From Candidatus Intricatilinea gracilis (GTDB lineage: Bacteria; Pseudomonadota; Gammaproteobacteria; Burkholderiales; Burkholderiaceae_C), in assembly GCA_016702605.1 (NCBI GenBank), contig JADJDQ010000021.1, positions 1,178,001-1,242,000 of the forward strand: a stretch of 64,000 nt of DNA, in the 5' to 3' direction. The notes under the pieces are model-generated. The model saw only the letters and a program-made list of their open reading frames with translations. It ran no database searches and was not told the DNA's origin. A program made the translations under genes and the position numbers. This document shows, one piece after another, positions 1-10,527 of the stretch (the stretch's first letter is position 1; every line of letters begins with the position of its first letter).

Positions 1-2
1 CG

Positions 3-716
3 CTGCTGGCCGAGATCGCCCGGGTCACCGACCTGCCCGTCAAGTTGTTGCTGCTTACGCATACACGTCAGGAGTTCATCTTCGGGGCCCTGGCGTTTCA
101 GCGCCGCGGCGTGCCCGTGCACATGCACCGTGCGGCCGCCGTGTTGATGGCGGCACGCTGCGAGAACTGCCTGAAGACACTCAAACGGGTGTTGGGTGAC
201 CAGGCCATGGCCGGCACCGCCGTGCCCAAGGCCGACGTGTTGTTCGACGCCGACCAGGTGATCGGCGACGTCATCGGCCGGCCGCTGCAGGTGCTGCAGT
301 TCGGCCTGTCGAGCGGGCCGGGCCATGTGGTGCTGATCGACCAGCAGACCGGCGTGATGTTTGCCGGTGGCCTGCTCGACGCCGGCCGGGTGCCCGACGT
401 GCAGGACAGCCAACTCGCCGCATGGACCAGTGCGCTCGATCGCCTGCGCATGCTGGCGAGTGAAGGCTCGGTGCGACACATCGTGCCCGGCCATGGTCCG
501 AGCAGTGACACCGGCCTGATCGATGTGGTGGCCCGTTACCTGGCGGCGCTGGACCGGCGCACCTTGCAGCTGCTCGACGCCGGCGCGGCGCTGAGTGAGG
601 TGGGTGATGCCTGCGAGGTGGCCGAGTTCGCTGGTTGGGATCAATACGACACCATCCACCGGCGCAACGCCTCGGTGCTGTTCCTGCGCCATGAGCGTGA
701 ACGTATGTTGCAGTAA
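3..716 (+). CDS. Quinoprotein-associated metallo-beta-lactamase-fold protein, partial (SoxH-like)
   Basis: This reading frame is open from the left edge of the window, so the N-terminus is missing. The product resembles the SoxH-related zinc metallohydrolases that accompany PQQ dehydrogenases (quinoprotein relay system). The late beta-lactamase-fold motif VPGHGP is present near base 490. Where the HxHxDH zinc motif is expected, the sequence reads THTRQEFIFG, so most metal ligands are absent. The next two genes, a SoxYZ-like carrier and a thioredoxin-like protein, support the assignment. I cannot tell whether the degenerate motif is typical of this subfamily or specific to this copy. Confidence 0.7.
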   Translation: MLAEIARVTDLPVKLLLLTHTRQEFIFGALAFQRRGVPVHMHRAAAVLMAARCENCLKTLKRVLGDQAMAGTAVPKADVLFDADQVIGDVIGRPLQVLQFGLSSGPGHVVLIDQQTGVMFAGGLLDAGRVPDVQDSQLAAWTSALDRLRMLASEGSVRHIVPGHGPSSDTGLIDVVARYLAALDRRTLQLLDAGAALSEVGDACEVAEFAGWDQYDTIHRRNASVLFLRHERERMLQ

Positions 717-833
717 GGCGCTCGGGGCCGGCCGCCGCGGGCGGGGCCTTGTGACCCGCGGCCAGCGGACCGGACACAACTGCAGTCGAATCGACCACAC
801 CGGCTGCCTGAACAAGAAGCGACGGAGACAACG

Positions 834-1712
834 ATGACGAGTTCGATGACACGACCGGCCAGCTCGAGCAGCCACCAGCAGGCGGCGCCGAGACTGACCA
901 TCCTGGCGCTGCTCTTGGCCCTGCTGATCGCCCTGGCCTGGCCGGGCTCGGCGCAGGCGGCCATCGGTGGCCTGCCGACCAATGTGGGCCACAGCGACGG
1001 TTCACCCGAGTGGCAAAAGCTGCGCACCCATCTGTTTGCCGGCAGACCCATCCAGGCCAGCCCGAGCCAGGTGCAGATCATCGTGCCGCTGCGGGCGGCC
1101 TACGGTGCGTCGGTGCCGGTCAAGGTGGTATCGAAACTGCCGCAGACACCGGCGCTGTATGTGAAAAAACTCTGGCTGCTGGTCGACAAGAACCCCTCAC
1201 CGCTGGCCGCCGTGCTCGACCTCACCCCCGCGGTGGGCCAGGCCGATTTCGAGACCCGCCTGCGGGTCGACGAATACAGCCACGTGCGGGTCATCGTCGA
1301 GTTGTCGAACGGCGAGCTGCACATGGATTCACGCTACGTCAAGGTGTCAGGTGGTTGTTCGGCGCCGCCCAACCGCGAGCAGCTGGCGCTCATCGGCAGA
1401 ACCGCCATGAAGCTGCCCGAGGGCCTGCACCTGAACTCACCCACACCTGTCGACCTGAGTGTGATCCACCCCAACGACACCGGTTTCGAGCTCAACGCGG
1501 TGACGGTGATGTACATCCCGCCGCACTTCGTTCGCTCGATCAAGGTGAGTTACGACGGGCAGAAGGTGTTCGACGCCGAGCTCGATTTCTCGATCAGCGA
1601 GAACCCGTCGTTGCGCTTCAACTTCGTGCCGCAGCAGGCGGGTGCCACGTTGCGCGCCGATGTCGAGGATTCGAAGGAGGGCCGTTATGTGGGGACGCTG
1701 GCGGTTCAGTAG
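834..1712 (+). CDS. Quinoprotein dehydrogenase-associated SoxYZ-like carrier protein
   Basis: A 292-residue exported protein that reads as a SoxY-like domain fused to a SoxZ-like domain. In the Sox system the SoxY cysteine carries covalently bound intermediates. Residues 1 to about 42 form a signal peptide with a leucine-rich core ending in AQA. The SoxY-type GGC carrier motif is visible at residues 173-175 (VSGGCSAPP), here internal because the SoxZ half follows. The ATG at 834 has a GGAG sequence upstream (gacggagacaacg). It lies between the SoxH-like protein and a thioredoxin-like gene, the usual companions in PQQ alcohol dehydrogenase loci. The dehydrogenase itself is presumably left of the window. 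Confidence 0.85.
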   Translation: MTSSMTRPASSSSHQQAAPRLTILALLLALLIALAWPGSAQAAIGGLPTNVGHSDGSPEWQKLRTHLFAGRPIQASPSQVQIIVPLRAAYGASVPVKVVSKLPQTPALYVKKLWLLVDKNPSPLAAVLDLTPAVGQADFETRLRVDEYSHVRVIVELSNGELHMDSRYVKVSGGCSAPPNREQLALIGRTAMKLPEGLHLNSPTPVDLSVIHPNDTGFELNAVTVMYIPPHFVRSIKVSYDGQKVFDAELDFSISENPSLRFNFVPQQAGATLRADVEDSKEGRYVGTLAVQ

Positions 1713-2304
1713 GGCAGCGCCCATGGCGGCAGATGCCGCCGCTGGTTTGGCCGGGCGGTGGTCCCTGCGCGCGGTTCTGTCGAGGGGCCTGGTGGGCGCG
1801 CTGATGGTGGCTGGCCTCGCCCCTGGAGCGCACGCTGCCTTGCCATCGGCCTACAGCCCCATCGTGATCGAACCACAAGGCGCACCGGCGCGTATGGAGT
1901 TCGACCTGAGCGCGGCGCTCGACCGGGCTCGTCGCGAGAACAAGCGCCTGTACGTCTACCTCGGCGCCAGTGACTGCCCGTTCTGCCGCAAGTACGAAGC
2001 CTTTCTGGCGAAAAACGCCACCGAGCTGCTGCCGCACTTTGCACCGTATCTGGTGGTCGACCTGCGCAGCTCGTTGCTGGTGCAGGCCAACAAGTTGTTC
2101 ATCAAGGTGGGCGGGCTGAGCCAGCCCTACGCCGAGTTCCAGCGATCCATCGGCGACGAGCGGGCCCGCCTGCTGGTCTACCCCAGCGTGTGGTTGTTCG
2201 ACGCGCGCGAGGCGCGGCCCAAGCCGCTGATGCAGATGCCGGCCGGCACCGGCACCTTCGAAACGGTACCCGAGCAGCTCGAAATCCTTCAGCTTGTGCA
2301 GTAG
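1687..2304 (+). CDS. Periplasmic thioredoxin-fold protein (SoxW-like)
   Basis: A 205-residue protein with an N-terminal export signal (hydrophobic stretch ending GAHA) and a thioredoxin-like fold with the redox motif DCPFCRKY. The ATG at 1687 is preferred over an upstream in-frame ATG because AAGGAGGG lies just upstream of it; it overlaps the end of the SoxYZ-like gene by 26 bases, indicating translational coupling. The likely role is to keep the carrier cysteine of the SoxYZ-like protein, or disulfides of the quinoprotein dehydrogenase, in the right redox state. That role is inferred from context. Confidence 0.75.
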   Translation: MWGRWRFSRAAPMAADAAAGLAGRWSLRAVLSRGLVGALMVAGLAPGAHAALPSAYSPIVIEPQGAPARMEFDLSAALDRARRENKRLYVYLGASDCPFCRKYEAFLAKNATELLPHFAPYLVVDLRSSLLVQANKLFIKVGGLSQPYAEFQRSIGDERARLLVYPSVWLFDAREARPKPLMQMPAGTGTFETVPEQLEILQLVQ

Positions 2305-4347
2305 GCTGCGCGGCTGCTCGCGCCTGACCCTTTCAGGCGGGGCCCGAGGAGATCCGTTTGCTCACACGCCTGGCCGCCTGGTTCGAATCACTCGTCCATC
2401 CTTACCCCGACGCGCCGCCGCACACACCACCGCGTGGCCTGCTGCCCTTCGTGTGGGCCTGCACGGCGGGCATGCGCTGGCACATCGCCGCCATGTCGCT
2501 TTGCACGGCGCTCATCGGCGCTTTCGAAGCCGTGTTGTTCGGCATGCTCGGGCGCATCGTCGACTGGCTGGGCAACACACCACCGGCCGAGCTGTTCAGC
2601 CGCCATGCCACCGGCCTGACCGTGCTGGCCGTGGTGCTGATCGCCAGCCCGGTGGTGATTGCGCTGCAGACCATGCTCAAGCACCAGAGCCTGGCGGGCA
2701 ACTTCCCGATGCTGCTGCGCTGGAACTTCCACCGCCTGATGCTGGGCCAGAGCATGGCCTTCTACCAGGACGAATTTGCCGGCCGGGTGGCGGCCAAGGT
2801 GATGCAGTCGGCGCTGGCGGTGCGCGACGCGGTGTTCATCGTCACCGACATCCTGGTGTTCGTGGCTATCTTCTTCATCACGCTGGGTGTGGTGCTGGCA
2901 GGCTTCGACGTGCGGCTGCTGCTGCCCTTCGTCATCTGGTTTGGTCTGTACGCCGTGGCGCTGCGCTGGTTCATTCCGCGCCTGGCCAAGGTGTCACAAA
3001 GCCAGGCGGATGCGCGGGCCCTCATGACCGGGCGGATCACCGACGCCTACGCCAATATCGCCACTGTCAAGTTGTTCTCGCATGCACGCCGCGAAGCCGG
3101 TTTCGCCCGCTCGGCAATGCACGAGTTCATCACCACGGTGCACGGCCAGATGCGGCTGGTGAGTGGCTTCGAAACGGTGATCCATTGCCTGAGCATGGCG
3201 CTGGTGATGGGCACCACCGGCCTGGCGCTGTGGAGCTGGAGCACCGGCGCCATTGGCATCGGCGCTGTGGCAGCGGCCACGGCCATGGCGCTGCGCCTGA
3301 ACGGCTTCTCACACTGGATCATGTGGGAGGTGGCCGCGCTGTTCGAACATGTGGGCACGGTGCAGGACGGCATCAATACGCTGTCGCGGGTACACACCGT
3401 GGTCGACGCGCCGGATGCCCGGCCCATCGCCGTGACATGCGGCGACATCCGTTTCGAAGCCGTGGGTTTTTCGTACGGCGACGATCGCCGGCGGGTGATC
3501 GACGCCTTCGACATCCACATCCGCCCGGGCGAAAAGATCGGCCTGGTCGGCAGGTCCGGCGCCGGCAAGTCGACCGTGGTCAACCTGCTGCTGCGGTTTT
3601 ATGACCTGCAGCAGGGCCGCATCCTGATCGACGGCCAGGACATCGCCCACGCCACCCAAGACAGCCTGCGCGCCCAGATCGGCATGGTCACGCAGGACAC
3701 CTCCCTGCTGCACCGCTCGGTGCGCGACAACATCCTGTACGGCCGCCCCGATGCCGACGACGCCGCCATGGTGGCCGCCGCAGCACGTGCCGAAGCCAGC
3801 GACTTCATCGCCACCCTGGTCGACCCCAAGGGCCGCATGGACTTCGACGCTCATGTGGGTGAACGCGGGGTCAAGCTCAGCGGCGGGCAACGCCAGCGCA
3901 TTGCCATCGCCCGGGTGATGCTCAAGGACGCGCCCATCTTGCTGCTCGACGAAGCCACCAGCGCGCTGGACAGCGAGGTGGAAGCCGCCATCCAGCAAAG
4001 CCTGTACCGGCTGATGGAAGGCAAGACGGTGGTGGCGATTGCGCATCGCCTCTCCACCATCGCCGCGATGGACCGGCTGGTGGTGCTCGACGCCGGGCGC
4101 ATCGTCGAGCAGGGCAACCACGCCGAATTACTCGCCGCCGGTGGCCTGTACGCGCGGTTGTGGGCACACCAGAGTGGCGGCTTTCTGGGCGAGGTGGTGG
4201 ATGACGACGCCGACGGTGAGGGCGCCCGCGACGCAAGCGATCACGACGGGTCCGGCATCACCCCCGTTCGCCCGGCCGGCGCCGGCCCCAACGTCGCAGC
4301 GGCAGCCAAGGTGGCCGGCGCCGCAACACACCGGCCCAACGGCCTGG

Positions 4348-5100
<753 letters not shown>

Positions 5101-5148
5101 GGTGTGGTTGTCGATTCGCGGGGCGGGGGAGTGTCGCGTATGTAAAGC

Positions 5149-6177
5149 TCAGCGCAACAATCCGAATTCCTGGGCCAGCAAGGTGTATGACTGGCGACGC
5201 GCCGCACGGTCGTGCGCCCAGGTGTTGACCACCAGTTCGTCGAGCTGCAACTCGGTAGCCAGCCGGCGCATGGCAGCGCCCACCTCGGCGGCGGTGCCGA
5301 CCAGGGCCTTGGCTCGCACGGCGTCGACCACTGCCTGTTCGTCGGCGGTGTAGCCCTGGGCGGCCACCTGTTCGGGCGACTGCAGCGGGCCGAACACGCC
5401 GCGATTGCGGTCGATGCGCCAGCGCTCGCGGCTGGTCGCCAGCCGGCACGCCTGCTCGGTGGTGTCGGCCGCCAGTGCCCAGACACAGATGGTGGCTTGT
5501 GGCACGGGGTGGCGTTCGCTGGGCTGGTAGAGCCGGCGGTAGATGTCGAGTGCTTGTTCGACGCCGGCACCGTCCATGAAGAAATAGGCGTAGGCGTAGG
5601 GCAGGCCCAGCTGCGCGGCGAGTTGTGCGCCGTAGTTGGAGCTGCCCAGGATCCACACGTCGGGCACACGTGCCGTCTCGATGGGCGCCGAGCCGGCGCT
5701 GGCGCCGGGCCGCAACGGTCCGCGCGGATGCGCCGTCACACCGCGCCAGGGCTGGCCGGCCAGCCAGGCCTGCAGCTCCTGCACCTGCTGCGGAAAGTTC
5801 TCAGGGTCGGCATGGGGATTGAGCGCACGGGCCGTGCGCATGTCGCCCCCCGGCGCGCGCCCCAGGCCCAGGTCGACGCGCCCGGGCGCCAGTGCATCGA
5901 GCACCCTGAACTGCTCGGCCACCTTGAAGGCGGCATAGTGCGGCAGCATGACGCCCGCACTGCCGATGCGGATGCGCCGGGTTCGTGCTGCCACTGCCGC
6001 CAGCAGCACTTCGGGCGCCGAACCCACGATGGTGGCCAGGCTGTGGTGTTCACTCACCCAGAACCGCTCGTAGCCGAGTGCCTCGCAGTGTTCTGCCAGC
6101 GCGAGGGTGTCGCGGATAGCTTCGTCGTCGGCCTTGCCGGCCAGGGCGACCGATTGGTCGAGTACCGAAAGTTTCAT
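5149..6177 (-). CDS. Luciferase-like (LLM class) flavin-dependent oxidoreductase
   Basis: A 342-residue bacterial-luciferase-fold monooxygenase, probably using reduced FMN. Family features include the N-terminal strand MKLSVLDQS, the WVSEHHSLA segment, the RIRIGSAGVMLPHYA segment and the RVDLGLGRAPGGD loop. Length fits the MsnO8-like group. The ATG at 6177 starts at the expected first strand. The gene stands alone between terC and a small conserved gene, so the substrate cannot be inferred. Confidence 0.85.
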   Translation of the reverse strand: MKLSVLDQSVALAGKADDEAIRDTLALAEHCEALGYERFWVSEHHSLATIVGSAPEVLLAAVAARTRRIRIGSAGVMLPHYAAFKVAEQFRVLDALAPGRVDLGLGRAPGGDMRTARALNPHADPENFPQQVQELQAWLAGQPWRGVTAHPRGPLRPGASAGSAPIETARVPDVWILGSSNYGAQLAAQLGLPYAYAYFFMDGAGVEQALDIYRRLYQPSERHPVPQATICVWALAADTTEQACRLATSRERWRIDRNRGVFGPLQSPEQVAAQGYTADEQAVVDAVRAKALVGTAAEVGAAMRRLATELQLDELVVNTWAHDRAARRQSYTLLAQEFGLLR

Positions 6178-6370
6178 GGCCGGCAGGCTAGCTCAGATTT
6201 CACATCCGCGTCGGCTGGCTGACGCCCCCCGGGTTCGCGATGCCCCCGCTCGTGAAAGATGGCGACCAGGCCCCCGTCAATTTTCGCGATCATCGGCAGC
6301 AGGTCGACGGCACAGTGCTGCCATCGACAAGGTACCCAGGGCAATGGCGGCAGACACGGAGATCACGATC

Positions 6371-6592
6371 ATGGCCACCTCGCAATTCGCATCGCTCGAC
6401 CAGGCTCGTTATGAGATCCGCTTCCAGTCGCTTTTCCACAGCGGCCGGGGTGTGAGTTTCCCGTGTGATGCCCAAGGGCGCGTCAAGCTCGAGAGCCTCA
6501 GCGAACGTGCCCGCAGCACCTACCAGCGCGCACGGGCCATGGTCGGATTCGAATACGCCACGCCAGCCGTCGTGCTGAGCGACATGCACTGA
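6371..6592 (+). CDS. Small conserved hypothetical protein
   Basis: A 73-residue protein beginning MATSQFASLDQARYEIRF. It resembles a short hypothetical family that I associate with Burkholderiales; I do not know a function. No membrane segment or cysteine pair is visible; the sequence is mixed and soluble. The ATG at 6371 has GGAG about 10 bases upstream. An in-frame ATG at 6344 would add nine residues (MAADTEITI) but has a poorer ribosome binding site. Confidence 0.6.
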   Translation: MATSQFASLDQARYEIRFQSLFHSGRGVSFPCDAQGRVKLESLSERARSTYQRARAMVGFEYATPAVVLSDMH

Positions 6593-6703
6593 GGCCGCAG
6601 GTTGGTCCGCGGGTTGGACACTGTCTGCGCTGCTGGCCCGTCGTGGCAGTGGTGATGGCAGGGTCGCTGTCGGCGATTGCCGCAGTGCCAAGATATCGCC
6701 TGA

Positions 6704-6723
6704 CACCATAGGCTATATTGGTG
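6704..6723 (+). promoter_or_regulatory. Possible operator/promoter of the copper cluster
   Basis: Immediately upstream of the first copper-cluster gene the sequence holds CACCA, ten bases containing an AT-rich TATATT-like element, then TGGTG. In a region this GC-rich, an AT-rich element inside a dyad is a plausible regulated -10 region. No clear -35 box is placed 16-18 bases upstream, and no copper regulator gene lies beside it. Weak evidence. Confidence 0.25.
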
Positions 6724-6725
6724 AC

Positions 6726-7169
6726 ATGGCATCTTGGCTCAAGCTGGTGATCCTGTGGCTATTGGCCTTTGCCTTGCCGGTGCAAGGCTGGGCAGCTGCT
6801 TTCATGGTGCATTGCGAGGGCAATCACCAGCACCCTGAAGGCTTCGCACAGGTGTACGAGACAGGCGATTCCCACCCCGATACACGAGGTGTCGCTAGCG
6901 ACGAGCACCACGCTCACTTCGGGACGGAGTCAGCATCCAGCGACAGCCATTTCGACCCGGCCCCCGTACAGCCAGACCTTCTGGCTCAGCACGGCGACCA
7001 CGGCTGCAGCGCCTGTGGCGCTTGCTGCTCTGCGGCAGCCCTGCCTTCGCCGTCAATCGACCTGAACGACACGACGCCGCCCGACCGGTGGTTGGTGATC
7101 GCAGCAGTCGGTCGCGTCGGTTTCGTCACCAGCGGCCCTGACCGGCCTCCGCGCCTGATCCTCGCCTGA
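6726..7169 (+). CDS. Exported His/Cys-rich protein, DUF2946-like, first gene of copper cluster
   Basis: A 147-residue protein with a signal peptide or membrane anchor (LVILWLLAFALPVQGWAAA) and many histidines, then a cysteine cluster HGDHGCSACGACCSA near residues 92-106. The end, with RPPR, resembles DUF2946 proteins found beside copper genes. It probably binds or senses copper in the periplasm; that is an inference from the residues and from the multicopper oxidase and CusF-like genes downstream. An inverted repeat CACCA-N10-TGGTG lies just before the start and could be an operator. Confidence 0.6.
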   Translation: MASWLKLVILWLLAFALPVQGWAAAFMVHCEGNHQHPEGFAQVYETGDSHPDTRGVASDEHHAHFGTESASSDSHFDPAPVQPDLLAQHGDHGCSACGACCSAAALPSPSIDLNDTTPPDRWLVIAAVGRVGFVTSGPDRPPRLILA

Positions 7170-7266
7170 GCTGTTGCCGGGCGCGTCGGCGCCCCGGTGT
7201 GCAGTGTGCTCAGCCGGCCCAGACCGTTCACGGTCTGGCAGCACGTCATCGACATGCGAGGAGCTC

Positions 7267-7605
7267 ATGACCCATCCCCTCGGCCGCGCCCTTGCGCTTG
7301 CGGCTTTCTTCGCCCTGGCCCTGCCTGCCTACGCCCAATCCGATTCACACCCTGTCACGTCTGATCCTCTGGACCCTTCGGCCAGGTCCACGCCCTACGT
7401 CCGGCCCTCTGCAATGACGCGATTTCGTGGCATGGACGACGCTTCGCCGGTGTACTGGCAGGACGCCAACGTCATCGTGCACACCATTGGTGGCTGGCGG
7501 GCCTACGCCCGGGAGGCTCAGGCAGCGCAAAAACGCTCGCCCGTGGAGAAGGGCGACCTCGTTGAGATGCCAGCATCGGGTAATTCGAGTGCGCGCCAAC
7601 CATGA
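7267..7605 (+). CDS. Small exported protein of the copper cluster
   Basis: A 112-residue protein with a clear signal peptide (LALAAFFALALPAYAQ) and a short, polar mature part that I do not recognise. The ATG at 7267 is preferred because GAGGAG stands just upstream. The stop overlaps the start of the TolC-like gene in an ATGA, so the two are translationally coupled. It is likely a periplasmic accessory of the copper oxidase and efflux genes; no metal-binding motif is obvious. Confidence 0.65.
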   Translation: MTHPLGRALALAAFFALALPAYAQSDSHPVTSDPLDPSARSTPYVRPSAMTRFRGMDDASPVYWQDANVIVHTIGGWRAYAREAQAAQKRSPVEKGDLVEMPASGNSSARQP

Positions 7606-9047
7606 GGGCCGCCATGACGTACCGAGCAACCCGCTTGTCATCGAGCCGTGGCTGCCTGCCCACGCTGACTGCCTTGGCTCTGACCGCGCTCCTCGCCAGT
7701 TGTACGAGCTTCAGCCCCGACGGTGGCCTCGCGGTCGCCGAACAGCAGGCGAAGGAACGCCTGGGCAAGGACCTGCGCTGGGCGCGCACAGAGCAAGACA
7801 GGCAAGCCATCGAACAACGTGTTGCCGAGCTGCTGGGCAAACCGCTCAGTGCCGACGATGCGGTCCAGATCGCCCTGCTCAACAACCGTGGGCTGCAGGC
7901 CGACTTCTTCGAGCTGGGCATCACGGAGGCTGAGGTGGTCCAGGCTGGGCGTTTGCCCAACCCGGGTATCACGATTGCGCGACTGAGGCGCGGCGACGAG
8001 ATCGAGCTCGAACGCGGTGTGCACTTCAACCTCGCGCGTCTGCTGGTCATGCCGCTGGTACAGCAAGTTGAGGCGCGGAGGTTCGAACAGGCCCGGCAGG
8101 TCGCTGCCATCAAGGTGTTGACTCTGGGCACAGACACCCGCAAGGCGTGGATCAATGCCGTGGCTGGGGATGAAACCGTGCGCTTCACGCGCAAGGTCAT
8201 GCAGGCTGCCGAGGCCAGCGCCGAACTGGCTCGTCGCATGGAACAAGTCGGCAATTTCTCCAAGTTGCAACGTGCCCGTGAGCAAGCGTTTTACGCCGAC
8301 GCTGCCGTCAATCTGGCCCGGGCAGAGCAGCTGCAGCGCGCGAACCGTGAGCGACTCACCCGCTTGCTCGGACTGTGGGGTGAACAAGCACGATTCACCT
8401 TGCCCCAACGCCTGCCTGACCTGCCCGTACGAGCCGATGAACTGCCTGACGTCGAGCGTATCGCCATCACCCAGCGGCTGGATGTGCAAGGCGCCAAACT
8501 GATGGCCGAGCAGACTGCGCGCAACCTCGGCTTGACCCGCGCCACCCGCTTCATCAATGTGCTCGAAGTCGGCGCGGTGAGCAACTCGTCGAACGAGGTA
8601 GCGACGCAGCGCGGCTGGGAGGTCGGTGTCGAACTGCCCATGTTCGACTGGGGTGACGCACGTGTCGCCCGGTCCGAAGCGGTCTACATGCAAGCGGTGA
8701 ATCGTGCGGCCGAAACCGCCATCAACGCCCGCTCGGAAGTGCGAGAGGCGTACGGCAGCTATCACTCCAGCTACGACATCGCCAGGCACCATCGCGACGA
8801 GATTCTCCCGGTGCATCAGCGCATCGCCGACGAGAACATGCTTCGCTACAACGGCATGTTGATCGGTGTGTTCGAGCTGCTGGCAGACGCCCGCGCCCAA
8901 GTCGTCGTCGCCAACAACTACATCGACGCTGTGCGCAACTTCTGGCTCGCACGGGCCGATCTCGACATGGCTCTCGTCGGCAAGCCCAGCCTGTCCACAC
9001 CATCCGGCCCAGCAACAAGCGCGGAATCAGGAGCTGCGGGCCATTGA
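7602..9047 (+). CDS. TolC-family outer membrane efflux lipoprotein
   Basis: A 481-residue outer-membrane channel protein of the CusC/TolC type. The signal peptide ends with the lipobox LLASC, giving a lipidated Cys34. The rest is the long alternating coiled-coil and beta pattern of outer membrane factors, with two repeats containing DAVQIALLNNRGLQ and an RxxEARRFEQARQVA-like helix. It overlaps the preceding small exported gene (ATGA) and is followed by a multicopper oxidase. No RND pump or membrane-fusion gene is adjacent, which is unusual for a CusC-like protein. Confidence 0.85.
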   Translation: MRAAMTYRATRLSSSRGCLPTLTALALTALLASCTSFSPDGGLAVAEQQAKERLGKDLRWARTEQDRQAIEQRVAELLGKPLSADDAVQIALLNNRGLQADFFELGITEAEVVQAGRLPNPGITIARLRRGDEIELERGVHFNLARLLVMPLVQQVEARRFEQARQVAAIKVLTLGTDTRKAWINAVAGDETVRFTRKVMQAAEASAELARRMEQVGNFSKLQRAREQAFYADAAVNLARAEQLQRANRERLTRLLGLWGEQARFTLPQRLPDLPVRADELPDVERIAITQRLDVQGAKLMAEQTARNLGLTRATRFINVLEVGAVSNSSNEVATQRGWEVGVELPMFDWGDARVARSEAVYMQAVNRAAETAINARSEVREAYGSYHSSYDIARHHRDEILPVHQRIADENMLRYNGMLIGVFELLADARAQVVVANNYIDAVRNFWLARADLDMALVGKPSLSTPSGPATSAESGAAGH

Positions 9048-9073
9048 GCCGCAGCATCACCGAGGATCAACAC

Positions 9074-10489
9074 ATGGTCTCCCGAAGAAATTTCATCAGT
9101 CGAGCCGGCGCCATCACGGCCGCCGCCGGCGCCGCTGCCGTCAGCAAGGTGGCCATGGCCGCTTTGCCCGAACCGGTCATCCAGACCAGGCCCGACACCA
9201 TGCCGCCGCTGGTGCCCAGCAGCGGCCGGCCCTACAACCCCGTCGTGACACTCAACGGCTGGACCATGCCCTGGCGCATGAACAACGGCGTCAAGGAGTT
9301 CCACCTCGTTGCCGAGCCTGTCGTGCGCGAGATGACGCCAGGCTTCAAGGCTCACCTGTGGGGCTACAACGGCCAAAGCCCCGGTCCCACGATCGAGGTC
9401 GTCGAAGGCGACCGGGTGCGCATCTTCGTCACCAACAAGTTGCCCGAGGTGACGAGCGTGCACTGGCACGGCCAGCGCCTGCCCAACGGCATGGACGGTG
9501 TCACCGGCCTGACCCAGCCGGGTATCGCGCCCGGCAAGACATTCGTCTACGAGTTCGTGGCGCGGCGCCCTGGCACCTTCATGTACCACCCACATGCCGA
9601 CGAGATGGTGCAGATGGCGATGGGCCTGATGGGTTGCTGGATCACTCATCCCAAGACTCGGCATCCGCTCATCGACGAGGTGGACCGCGACTTCGTCTTC
9701 CTGCTCAATGCCTACGACATCGAGCCCGGCAGCGCGACGCCCAAGATCATGACGATGCTGGACTTCAATCTGTGGAGCTGGAACAGCCGCATCTTTCCGG
9801 GCATCGATCCGCTGGTGGTGCGTCAGGGCGACAAGGTGCGTATGCGCATCGGCAACCTGACGATGACGAATCACCCCATCCACCTGCACGGCCACGAGTT
9901 CAGCGTGACCGGCACGGACGGTGGCCCCACGCCGCCGGGCTCGCGCTGGCCCGAGGTCACGACCGACATCGCCGTGGGCCAGATGCGCCAGATAGAGTTC
10001 CTGGCAGACGAGGAGGGTGACTGGTCGTTCCACTGCCACAAGAGCCACCACACCATGAACGCCATGGGGCACAACGTGCCGACCATGATCGGGGTCGATC
10101 ACCGCCAGGTGGTCAGCCAGATCACCCATCTCATTCCGGACTACATGGTCATGGGTGAACGCGGCATGCACGACATGACCGAGATGGAGATGCCCTTGCC
10201 CGACAACACGGCGGCCATGATGACCGGCACCGGGCCGTTCGGCGCAATAGGCATGGGCGGCATGTTCAGCGTCGTCAAGGTCCGTAAGGATCAAGCACCG
10301 GGCGACTACACCGATCCGGGCTGGTTCAAGCATCCGCCCGGGACGGTCGCCTACGAGTGGGCAAGCTCGCTCAACGAGCCGGCCCGCAGCGGGGTCGAGG
10401 CAATAGGTGTCGAGCCCCCTGGAGCACGGCCGGACCCCACGATCGAAGTCAATGTGCGCAAGCCTGGTGCCGGACACCGGCACCACTGA
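9074..10489 (+). CDS. Tat-exported multicopper oxidase (copper resistance)
   Basis: A 471-residue periplasmic multicopper oxidase that probably oxidises Cu(I). The N-terminus MVSRRNFISRAG is a twin-arginine signal. All four copper-ligand motifs are visible: HWHG (VHWHGQRLPNG), HPHAD, HPIHLHGHEF and HCHKSHHTMNAMGH. The ATG at 9074 follows GAGGAT; a longer TTG start at 9044 would bury the Tat signal. It lies between the TolC-like lipoprotein and a CusF-like copper chaperone, in a single transcriptional direction. Confidence 0.88.
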   Translation: MVSRRNFISRAGAITAAAGAAAVSKVAMAALPEPVIQTRPDTMPPLVPSSGRPYNPVVTLNGWTMPWRMNNGVKEFHLVAEPVVREMTPGFKAHLWGYNGQSPGPTIEVVEGDRVRIFVTNKLPEVTSVHWHGQRLPNGMDGVTGLTQPGIAPGKTFVYEFVARRPGTFMYHPHADEMVQMAMGLMGCWITHPKTRHPLIDEVDRDFVFLLNAYDIEPGSATPKIMTMLDFNLWSWNSRIFPGIDPLVVRQGDKVRMRIGNLTMTNHPIHLHGHEFSVTGTDGGPTPPGSRWPEVTTDIAVGQMRQIEFLADEEGDWSFHCHKSHHTMNAMGHNVPTMIGVDHRQVVSQITHLIPDYMVMGERGMHDMTEMEMPLPDNTAAMMTGTGPFGAIGMGGMFSVVKVRKDQAPGDYTDPGWFKHPPGTVAYEWASSLNEPARSGVEAIGVEPPGARPDPTIEVNVRKPGAGHRHH

Positions 10490-10527
10490 ACCACCCCACC
10501 TGAATGCCATCGTTACCAAGGACCGAC

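Noticed and set aside
98..511. Long antisense open frames across the first gene and throughout the window
   Set aside because: High GC content leaves many open frames opposite real genes; their translations are Arg/Pro/Ser-rich with no domain.
9044..9073. TTG start at 9044 for the multicopper oxidase
   Set aside because: It would put ten residues before the Tat signal; ATG at 9074 has GAGGAT and directly starts the signal.
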